Shown here: positions 1 to 4,725 of the stretch, one piece after another | Numbering within the stretch: position 1 is the stretch's first letter | Layout of the letters: every line of letters starts with the position of its first letter | Assembly (NCBI GenBank): GCA_023415915.1 | Contig: JAEZIZ010000056.1 | Location: forward strand, 1 to 13,317 | DNA length: 13,317 bases | Source: Bacillota bacterium | Lineage (GTDB): Bacteria; Bacillota; Clostridia; Christensenellales; SZUA-584 | Direction of reading: 5' to 3' | The notes under the pieces: generated by a model | Told to the model about the DNA's origin: nothing | Databases searched by the model: none | Seen by the model: only the letters and a program-made list of their open reading frames with translations | Translations under genes and position numbers: made by a program

Positions 1-269
1 TCGTGTACACATCAAACATGGCGGAAGATCTGCTTAAGACATCCATAGTCGGCCAGTCCCTTTCGTGCAACGAGTTCGTAAGCACGTCGGTGTTCAAAGG
101 CAAATCGAGCTCGTATTACTGCACAGAAACTCTGCAATTCGACGACTATTCAAAATACGTTTCCGATATCTTCGATGCAAAAGAGCGTGCCCGCCGCAGG
201 AGAGAAGTGTTCCCTCAGCAGCTTATAGAGCTGTTTGAGCTTGGAAGAAAGCTTGCGGAAAGCATATAG
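1..269 (+). CDS. 3' end of a gene, possibly a flavodoxin-family NAD(P)H-dependent oxidoreductase
   Basis: An open frame runs in from the window edge (first full codon at 3) and stops at TAG 267-269, giving about 88 residues of a C-terminus. The 5' end lies outside the window, so the GTG at 3 should not be taken as the start. Visible marks are a segment YYCTETLQFDDYSKY near the middle and a basic RARRRREVFP stretch followed by an amphipathic helix ending in LGRKLAES. These resemble C-terminal tails I associate with clostridial flavodoxin-like oxidoreductases, but no cofactor-binding motif is present in this fragment, so the family call is from memory and tentative. No clear hairpin terminator follows it. 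Codon use is GC-richer than the transposon downstream and matches the chromosomal backbone. Confidence 0.5.
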   Translation, partial: VYTSNMAEDLLKTSIVGQSLSCNEFVSTSVFKGKSSSYYCTETLQFDDYSKYVSDIFDAKERARRRREVFPQQLIELFELGRKLAESI

Positions 270-317
270 GCCAGGGACGGCTTATGCCAACCCTCATTCT
301 GTCGATAAAGTGCCTTT

Positions 318-386
318 TGTCATCCCGTCAGCTTCGCTTTAAGGAGTGCAGCGACTGACTTCGTAGTGAACGAGAATCTTTAGGAA
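318..386 (+). repeat. Possible degenerate interspersed intergenic repeat
   Basis: The segment opens with TGTCATCCCG, has AAGGAGTGCAGCGACTGA in the middle and ends with GAGAATCTTTAGGAA. This is the layout of the short intergenic repeats common in gut Firmicutes (TGTCATCC... GAAGCGAAGG ... AATCTTT). A short stretch on the opposite strand near 9968-9982 (CTTGTCATCCTGAAT) shares only the first few bases. The assignment rests on resemblance; copy number in the genome cannot be seen here. Confidence 0.3.
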
Positions 387-538
387 ATAGGCTTGTTTCA
401 GTATTCCCATCTCTTCAGTTACGTGTTCGGAATGAAGCATGCAGGGTTATTTGACACTCTGAGAGATCGCTTAAGCCTCTTTATTTGCATTGCATACAAT
501 TCTGCCTTGCTTTTTCCTAAAATAAATATATTTTATCA

Positions 539-567
539 TTGTTAATAATTCACAAAAGGTATAAAAT
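539..567 (+). promoter_or_regulatory. Sigma-A-like promoter of the original lipoprotein gene
   Basis: TTGTTA at 539-544 and TAAAAT at 562-567 are 17 bp apart (an overlapping TATAAA sits at 560-565). A transcript from here would start near 574 and reach a ribosome binding site GGAG at 594-597, then GTG at 606. After transposon insertion it would read into the transposon's left end instead of the lipoprotein gene. Confidence 0.5.
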
Positions 568-605
568 AGCCTTAATTTAATTAACTGTTGGCAGGAGTTA
601 ATATT

Positions 606-620
606 GTGATTAAAATAAAA
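606..620 (+). pseudogene. Stranded first five codons of the lipoprotein gene (left of the transposon)
   Basis: GTG ATT AAA ATA AAA encodes the start of a lipoprotein signal peptide, preceded by GGAG at 594-597 with 8-nt spacing. Removing 621-3273 (the transposon plus one copy of the duplication) joins this directly and in frame to TAC CTT ATT at 3274, giving an N-terminus reading (M)IKIKYLITVFL and so on. This is seen directly in the sequence; the conclusion that this was the ancestral start is inference, strongly backed by the frame, the ribosome binding site and the duplication. Confidence 0.8.
613..620. repeat. Left target-site duplication
   Basis: AAATAAAA, identical to 3266-3273. Eight bases is the duplication length usual for IS1595-family elements. 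Confidence 0.85.
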
Positions 621-644
621 CGGAATAATCCCTTAAAGCATTGT
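621..644 (+). repeat. Left terminal inverted repeat of the transposon
   Basis: Begins CGGAATAATCCCTTAAAG and matches the reverse complement of 3242-3265 at 20 of 24 positions. A related copy follows at 665-681 (14 of 17 matches to 622-638). Confidence 0.82.
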
Positions 645-664
645 TAATCAATATATAGTTTTTT

Positions 665-681
665 GGTATTATCCCCTAAAG
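665..681 (+). repeat. Subterminal TIR-like repeat
   Basis: GGTATTATCCCCTAAAG matches 622-638 of the left end at 14 of 17 positions, in the same orientation, 43 bp further in. It could be an additional transposase-binding site. Confidence 0.55.
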
Positions 682-706
682 TGTGGAGAAAGGAGGTTTT
701 AGATGA

Positions 707-838
707 ATGTGTACATTTGATAAACTTTCTAAGAAAACAGACAAAGATGTTGAAAGAGCAATATGGGAATATATTAACAAGTTATTTGAAAATCCAGATA
801 AATATTTTATCTTGGTTGAAACATCACTAACTTACTAA
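707..838 (+). pseudogene. Short ORF of 43 codons, probably a decayed cargo gene
   Basis: A strong ribosome binding site AAGGAGG (690-696) precedes two overlapping starts. ATG at 703 gives only five codons. ATG at 707 gives a 43-residue peptide beginning MCTFDKLSKKTDKDVERAIW and ending at TAA 836-838. The same frame continues past the stop with coding-like residues, with another TAA at 893-895, before reaching the TIR-like sequence at 932. This is what a truncated or stop-riddled gene would look like. I do not recognise the protein. It could instead be a genuine small gene, because the ribosome binding site is intact. Confidence 0.4.
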
Positions 839-923
839 AGGATTCCCAATTCTTTTGTCGAACCTGTAATAAGGGGTGACAAAATATATTAACGAGTATT
901 TCTCAAAATTAAGATTGAAAGGA

Positions 924-949
924 AAATAAAACGGAATTATTCCCTCAAA
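924..949 (+). repeat. Second left-end-like sequence preceded by AAATAAAA
   Basis: AAATAAAA at 924-931 is followed at 932 by CGGAATTATTCCCT, which matches the right terminal repeat (reverse-complemented) at 17 of 24 positions. A 12-bp direct repeat TGAAAGGAAAAT (916-927 and 959-970) brackets it. The stretch 839-1049 contains nothing else I can support. Confidence 0.6.
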
Positions 950-1049
950 TACGGTAAATGAAAGGAAAATTGAATGCAACAAATAATAATGGGTAGTATT
1001 AAATTTACCCCATATCAAAGAGATGATTTGAAAACAATCTTATTGAAAC

Positions 1050-1469
1050 TTATTCCCCACAAAATCCGATCTGGCGTTTAGGCTTTTCTGGTTCTGGGCG
1101 TTTCATTTTTATTAATACAAAGCTAATTTGGCTAACATGTTGCACTAATTGTATTGGGGAACCATCATCTAAAATACCGTAATAATATATAAGATATGGG
1201 TCTTCATACCCTACTTCGCTAATTGCAAATTTAATAATTTCGCCATATTGGACGAGTTTTATTCCAACTTCTTCATCTGAATTGATGCTTTTATCGAAAG
1301 AATCTATTTGATTATAAATTTGTTCTGCTAATATATGCGCAAATCCACTATCAAATTCTTTTCCTTCTCGAATTGATTTATAATCAATTTCGGGCATTTT
1401 AGACATAATAGAAGAATAATCAAATTTTAAAGAAGGAATATTAAAATTTTTAAAATTATCATTATCCAT
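1050..1469 (-). CDS. DUF6173-like cargo protein (139 aa)
   Basis: The ATG at 1469 is chosen because GGAGGTG lies just upstream with about 5-6 nt spacing; an in-frame start 20 codons further up has no such site. The protein is acidic at the N-terminus and has no membrane segment. Its C-terminal half reads as an alpha/beta domain with YYGILDDGSPIQLVQHVSQI followed by a proline-rich link (KRPEPEKPKRQIGF) and the end. That tail, with QHVSQI and KP.R.IGF, resembles what I recall of DUF6173, a domain of unknown function; this is recognition, not a search. The gene is transcribed divergently from the MazF-like gene across 101 bp with overlapping promoters and is part of the transposon cargo. It may be a partner, possibly an antitoxin, of that neighbour, but nothing in the sequence proves it. 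Confidence 0.7.
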   Translation of the reverse strand: MDNDNFKNFNIPSLKFDYSSIMSKMPEIDYKSIREGKEFDSGFAHILAEQIYNQIDSFDKSINSDEEVGIKLVQYGEIIKFAISEVGYEDPYLIYYYGILDDGSPIQLVQHVSQISFVLIKMKRPEPEKPKRQIGFCGE

Positions 1470-1497
1470 ATAACACCTCCAGCAATTTACTGCCATC

Positions 1498-1526
1498 ATC
1501 ATACTATTTATTCCTTTATATTTCAA
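1498..1526 (-). promoter_or_regulatory. Promoter of the DUF6173-like gene
   Basis: On the minus strand TTGAAA (1526-1521) and TATGAT (1503-1498) are separated by 17 bp, close to the sigma-A consensus. The transcript would begin near 1491, leaving a leader of about 20 nt that includes the GGAGGTG site. Confidence 0.6.
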
Positions 1527-1530
1527 CAAT

Positions 1531-1549
1531 ATGTGATATAATGTGAGCG
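1531..1549 (+). promoter_or_regulatory. Extended -10 promoter of the MazF-like gene, with direct repeats
   Basis: TGATATAAT at 1534-1542 is an extended -10 element; no good -35 lies 17 bp upstream. A direct repeat ATGTGA at 1531-1536 and 1541-1546, spaced exactly 10 bp, straddles the -10 and could be an operator. The region upstream overlaps the divergent promoter at 1498-1526, so the two genes may be co-controlled. Confidence 0.5.
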
Positions 1550-1570
1550 ATATTTTGTGGGAGGATGGAT

Positions 1571-2161
1571 ATGAATATATTTAAGGAAATGTGGGATATT
1601 GCAATCAAATTATCAAATATAAAAAATATGTCAGAAATAAATACTAATGGGCGTAAATATGATAAACATGGTTTTTTATTTGATTTGAAAACTCAGGTTG
1701 AACAACTTGATTTATTTTATACAAAACTTGTAGACGAAAATCTCAAACATAATCCTAATGAAACTTTTTACGTACTTAGAAATGAGCCAAATGTTCATCA
1801 AATGGCATATATAAATTTAGGGCATGGGTATCCAAAAGAACTATTTGGTGGTCACTGGTGCTATATATTAAGAAAGTTTAGAACAAAATATTTGGTAATT
1901 CCATCAACGTCTGATGATAATACAGATATCGGTATTAACGAAGATTCTGAAATTCCTATAAAAATCAAGAAATTTATAAACAATAAATATACAACATTAC
2001 AAGTTAGAAATTTAAGATGTGTAGATATTCAGAGAGTTTATAAGAATAAAGGGTATTATGATGTTGAAACAGAATCGAAATATATTGTTGATAAATTAAT
2101 GTCTATAATAACCAAAGATATTTTTGGAGAAGATATTGACATTATTGAAAAAGAAGCATAA
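1571..2161 (+). CDS. PemK/MazF-fold protein, transposon cargo (196 aa)
   Basis: The ATG at 1571 is preferred over the ATG at 1565 because GGGAGG (1558-1563) touches the earlier one and is properly spaced from the later. Residues 1-75 are a helical N-terminal extension. Residues about 78-180 read like a MazF/PemK core: a strand plus loop MAYINLGHGYPKELFGGHW, then YLVIPSTS, then IPIKI, LQVRNLRCVDIQRV and a final helix. MazF-family toxins are mRNA-cleaving endoribonucleases. Here the usual G-x-R-P after the first loop, which carries the catalytic Arg, reads G-G-H-W, so activity may be lost or altered. There is no classical antitoxin directly upstream; the nearest gene is the divergent DUF6173-like one. 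Behind it lie two hairpin repeats and a terminator. The fold call rests on pattern recognition. Confidence 0.68.
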   Translation: MNIFKEMWDIAIKLSNIKNMSEINTNGRKYDKHGFLFDLKTQVEQLDLFYTKLVDENLKHNPNETFYVLRNEPNVHQMAYINLGHGYPKELFGGHWCYILRKFRTKYLVIPSTSDDNTDIGINEDSEIPIKIKKFINNKYTTLQVRNLRCVDIQRVYKNKGYYDVETESKYIVDKLMSIITKDIFGEDIDIIEKEA

Positions 2162-2171
2162 AATATAATAG

Positions 2172-2233
2172 AAATATGATTAGCTCTAATGAGCAAATAT
2201 AAAATATGATTAGTCCGTTAATCGGGCAAATAT
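2172..2233 (+). repeat. Two tandem hairpin repeats with covarying stems
   Basis: Unit 1 (2172-2200) and unit 2 (2202-2233) share the flanks AAATATGATTAG and CAAATAT. Their centres differ but both fold: G-CTC-taat-GAG-C in unit 1 and G-TCCG-ttaat-CGGG-C in unit 2 (one T-G wobble). The stem sequence changed on both sides while pairing was kept, which points to selection on structure. They sit between the MazF-like gene and the terminator at 2237-2264. Confidence 0.6.
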
Positions 2234-2236
2234 TAT

Positions 2237-2264
2237 GAGAAGACCATCATTTGATGGTCTTCTC
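2237..2264. terminator. Bidirectional hairpin between cargo and transposase
   Basis: GAGAAGACCATCA (2237-2249) pairs perfectly with 2252-2264, a 13-bp stem with a tiny loop. It lies 3 bp beyond the transposase stop codon and 75 bp beyond the MazF-like gene, so it can end transcription from both. The T-tracts are weak on both sides. Confidence 0.6.
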
Positions 2265-2267
2265 TAT

Positions 2268-3200
2268 TTAGTTTATACTCTGTCTAAGTACCATATCAAA
2301 CATATCCAATCCACGATTGTTATATCTGAAACAGAATTCATCAACATACGCTTGCATGTGTTTCACGCTGATGTGGTGATAAATGCCGTATACGCCACGC
2401 TTTAACGTAGCCCAGAAGCTTTCAATGTTATTTGTGTGAGTTCCGTTATAATCGCTGAAAGCCTTTGTATGGTCAACACGAAGATGAATGAACGCATGGC
2501 GGCTAAGAGGGTCATAACCACGGAATTCATCTGTAATGACCGTATTGCCGTTTTCCTGCTTGCTAACCTTATTAAGAATGTCCATTAACTGTTTTGCGGT
2601 TAGTTTCTTACCTTCGTCATTAGGCATAGCGATTTTGGCGAATACGCGCTTGTTGAGGCGGTCTACTATTCCGACAACAGGAGTTTTACTTGTGCCTCTG
2701 CCTCGTTTGCGGCAATCTTGGCTACCGCCTACGTTGCCGCCGTTGTTGTCTTTATCGCTGTGATTGTTATCTTTGCGCGGTTTGCCACCGATATAGGTTT
2801 CGTCTATCTCAACTATGGTGTCAATGAACTCCTTATGCTCGGCATTACCCATAGCGGTTCTGATCTGCTGAAGCATTCTCCAAGCAGTTTTGTAAGTAAC
2901 ACCGATTTCACGTTGGAGTTGTAAACCAGATATGCCCTTCTTGCTATTTAGAAAAAGGTGTATAGCGTAGAACCATTTACGGAGATCAGTTGATGAGTGT
3001 TCAAAGATAGTGCCCTTAAAGGGCGAGAAAGTATTATGACAATTATTACAATAGAATTCCTTTGGTTTCTTATTCATTTGATAAACCTTTGGTGAACCAC
3101 AATGATTGCAATGCACTTTATCGCCATATCTAACTTTGATATAGTGATTGATACAGTCTTTTTCGGTTGGAAACATATTTATTAAATCTATAAATGTCAT
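2268..3200 (-). CDS. IS1595-family transposase (ISXO2-like DDE, 310 aa)
   Basis: The start ATG at 3200 is chosen because AAGAAGG lies 8 nt upstream; the GTG three codons earlier abuts that site. An N-terminal zinc ribbon has CNHC at residues 31-34 and CNNC at 51-54, followed by a helical region with a DNA-binding look (residues 86-116). The ISXO2-type catalytic domain shows EIDETYIGG (D133), VITDEFRGY (D224) and NNIESFW (E260), the DDE triad of the family. The length of about 310 residues is normal, and no frameshift or stop is seen, so the enzyme appears intact. It acts on the terminal repeats at 621-644 and 3242-3265 and makes 8-bp duplications, consistent with what flanks the element. Its own promoter overlaps the right terminal repeat. 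Confidence 0.93.
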   Translation of the reverse strand: MTFIDLINMFPTEKDCINHYIKVRYGDKVHCNHCGSPKVYQMNKKPKEFYCNNCHNTFSPFKGTIFEHSSTDLRKWFYAIHLFLNSKKGISGLQLQREIGVTYKTAWRMLQQIRTAMGNAEHKEFIDTIVEIDETYIGGKPRKDNNHSDKDNNGGNVGGSQDCRKRGRGTSKTPVVGIVDRLNKRVFAKIAMPNDEGKKLTAKQLMDILNKVSKQENGNTVITDEFRGYDPLSRHAFIHLRVDHTKAFSDYNGTHTNNIESFWATLKRGVYGIYHHISVKHMQAYVDEFCFRYNNRGLDMFDMVLRQSIN

Positions 3201-3229
3201 TTGACACACCTTCTTTCTATATGTAGTAT
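3201..3229 (+). promoter_or_regulatory. Possible outward promoter reading into the lipoprotein gene
   Basis: On the plus strand a perfect TTGACA (3201-3206), a 17-bp spacer and TAGTAT (3224-3229, 4 of 6 consensus) face out of the element. Transcription would start near 3236, about 11 nt before the GTG at 3247. It overlaps the transposase promoter on the other strand. Confidence 0.4.
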
Positions 3230-3253
3230 AGCAGATTAATTACAATGTGTCAA
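3225..3253 (-). promoter_or_regulatory. Transposase promoter at the right transposon end
   Basis: On the minus strand TTGACA (3253-3248) and TATACT (3230-3225) are separated by exactly 17 bp. The -35 box lies inside the terminal inverted repeat, so transposase binding to its end could repress its own gene. Confidence 0.7.
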
Positions 3254-3265
3254 GGGATAATTCCG
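3242..3265 (-). repeat. Right terminal inverted repeat of the transposon
   Basis: Read on the minus strand it begins CGGAATTATCCCTTGACA and matches the left end at 20 of 24 positions. It contains the -35 box of the transposase promoter and, on the plus strand, the GTG at 3247 that opens the frame of the interrupted lipoprotein. Confidence 0.82.
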
Positions 3266-4671
3266 AAATAAAATACCTTATTACGGTATTCTTATTTATT
3301 ATTATCATACTTGCTGCATGCCAGCCGACGCCTCAAGATGTAATAATCGTCAATAAAAACGATGATAAATTGATGGAAATAATTGAAGGCGGCCAAAAAA
3401 CAAAGCCGGATTCGGCAAACGAATCAGCAAAGCCGGAACCGACGACTTGGAAAGAAGAATTGATTATCAGTGAGAATCTGAGCGTTTCTGTAAATGCAAA
3501 AGTCAGTATTCCCGACGTTGCAAGTTTTCCTGTTTATCAGGTTGAGCCTGATAGGTTTGATGTTGATTTGGTTACTCGCATAAAGGAAACGCTTTTTAAA
3601 GATGCGCAGTTATACCATAATGATCCTTCAGCAGGAAGGTTGTATACAAAAACAGAAATCGAACAAAAAATTATAAAAATAGAACTACAGTTAAGCGACC
3701 CGAATTCAAATATCAATCAAATCGATAACTTTGGCAGCGAAGAGGAAAGAAAAAAGGCGAGACAGAGGTTAGAGGATGAATTGAGATACCTAAAAGAGCA
3801 ATACCATAAAGCTCCTGAAAAAATTGAATACGACCCGATTGAAATCACACAGGAGACCTTGGAAAAAGGATTGTTTTCTATCGTCAATCAGGATAATGGT
3901 ACAGTTGGCTTTTATGTATCCGATGTGGATGACGATATGGGCAGACATAATTCAATCACCTGTTACTATCCGCATCCCTCTGAAGAAAGCATGGAGCAAT
4001 ATGAAGACTTATCTGTTGAAAAAGCAGAAGATATCGCCATGGAACTGGTTAACAAATTGGGCGCTGATATGTCGTTGTATTGCACAATACTGGTTAATAA
4101 AATAGATGAAAAGAATTATAGATGTTATGATGTAATATTTACAAAAACGTATAATGGAATACCTGAAACCTATACCGAACAGGATCAGGCCGATATCAGA
4201 AAAGATGAAAAAACATACACATGTCCGTGGTTTTATGAAAAAATAATTGTACGGGTTGACAACTTTGGGGTATGGTTTTTTCAGTGGTATTCGCCTTCAA
4301 AAATCGTAAAGACAATGTCGGAAAACGTTGCAATGCTGTCTTTTGATCAGGTTAAAAAGATTTTTAAGGATCAGATCGGGTATTCCAACGCCTGGATAGA
4401 TAAAGATGACCATATTATATTACGAAAACTATTTATCACCGAAGTTAAGCTTGGCATGATGCGTGTGAGTATAAAGGACAGCATCGATAAATATATGGTG
4501 ATACCGGTTTGGGATTTTTTCGGCTATACAGTCGATAAATACGATGCGCAGCAGCCAGGCGGATACGCGCTGGACGAAAACAACGAGTACACAAACGCTG
4601 TTGAGGCTCACAGTTTCTTAACTGTCAACTCTATTGATGGCAGCGTTATAGACAGAAACTTAGGATATTAA
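3247..4671 (+). CDS. Lipoprotein (DUF6034-like), 5' end replaced by the transposon end
   Basis: A predicted surface lipoprotein: a hydrophobic run (LITVFLFIIIILAAC) ends in a lipobox with Cys25, followed by QPTPQDV. The mature part is hydrophilic, with charged helical stretches in the first half and a C-terminal domain ending VIPVWDFFG ... IDGSVIDRNLGY. The CQPTP motif after the lipobox and the ending recall clostridial lipoproteins of the DUF6034 type, function unknown. The present first nine codons are MSRDNSEIK; six or seven come from the transposon's terminal repeat, and the GTG start has no clear ribosome binding site. The ancestral start was GTG at 606, upstream of the transposon. Whether it is still expressed is uncertain. 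It converges on dnaB and shares the terminator at 4693-4721. A damaged paralogue lies at 10034-11027. Confidence 0.75.
   Translation: MSRDNSEIKYLITVFLFIIIILAACQPTPQDVIIVNKNDDKLMEIIEGGQKTKPDSANESAKPEPTTWKEELIISENLSVSVNAKVSIPDVASFPVYQVEPDRFDVDLVTRIKETLFKDAQLYHNDPSAGRLYTKTEIEQKIIKIELQLSDPNSNINQIDNFGSEEERKKARQRLEDELRYLKEQYHKAPEKIEYDPIEITQETLEKGLFSIVNQDNGTVGFYVSDVDDDMGRHNSITCYYPHPSEESMEQYEDLSVEKAEDIAMELVNKLGADMSLYCTILVNKIDEKNYRCYDVIFTKTYNGIPETYTEQDQADIRKDEKTYTCPWFYEKIIVRVDNFGVWFFQWYSPSKIVKTMSENVAMLSFDQVKKIFKDQIGYSNAWIDKDDHIILRKLFITEVKLGMMRVSIKDSIDKYMVIPVWDFFGYTVDKYDAQQPGGYALDENNEYTNAVEAHSFLTVNSIDGSVIDRNLGY
3266..3273. repeat. Right target-site duplication
   Basis: AAATAAAA, identical to 613-620, immediately outside the right terminal repeat. 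Confidence 0.85.
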
Positions 4672-4692
4672 TATAGGAACAGAGCAAATGTA

Positions 4693-4721
4693 TATAAAAG
4701 GCAGTTTTCCTGCCTTTTATA
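4693..4721. terminator. Bidirectional terminator between the lipoprotein gene and dnaB
   Basis: TATAAAAGGCAG (4693-4704) pairs perfectly with 4710-4721 around a 5-nt loop. With A-tracts on one side and T-tracts on the other, it serves both converging genes. Confidence 0.8.
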
Positions 4722-4725
4722 CTGC

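Larger units (their letters stand above)
270..620. other. Gene-free stretch with degenerate repeat and promoter
   Basis: No supported gene lies here. The first part holds a repeat-like segment (318-386). The second part is AT-rich and carries a promoter and ribosome binding site that originally belonged to the lipoprotein gene now split by the transposon (start codon GTG at 606). Confidence 0.6.
621..3265. mobile_element. IS1595-type transposon with cargo genes (about 2.65 kb)
   Basis: The element is bounded by imperfect terminal inverted repeats: left 621-644, right 3242-3265, with 20 of 24 positions matching when one is reverse-complemented (both begin CGGAAT). Perfect 8-bp duplications AAATAAAA flank it. 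It encodes an ISXO2-type DDE transposase at the right end (minus strand), a divergent cargo pair (1050-1469 minus, 1571-2161 plus), a broken short ORF near the left end and a hairpin terminator between cargo and transposase. It is visibly AT-rich against a moderate-GC backbone, which suggests transfer. A second left-end-like sequence at 932, also preceded by AAATAAAA (924-931), leaves an alternative left boundary. However, only the 621 boundary restores a sensible start for the interrupted gene. IS1595 elements with passenger genes are known; this cargo combination I do not recognise. Confidence 0.88.

Noticed and set aside
827..1018. 63-codon minus-strand frame inside the transposon's left part
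   Set aside because: It spans the TIR-like repeat at 932, has an aromatic-rich composition typical of AT-rich noncoding DNA, and no ribosome binding site.
2172..2233. CRISPR array
   Set aside because: Only two repeat units, no spacers of regular size, and no cas genes.
2172..2264. Reading the hairpin pair as a proven type III antitoxin RNA
   Set aside because: Only two units are present, they lie downstream rather than upstream of the MazF-like gene, and the protein is not clearly ToxN. Kept only as a hypothesis.
2536..2924. Plus-strand frames within the transposase gene
   Set aside because: They are shadows of the intact transposase on the other strand.
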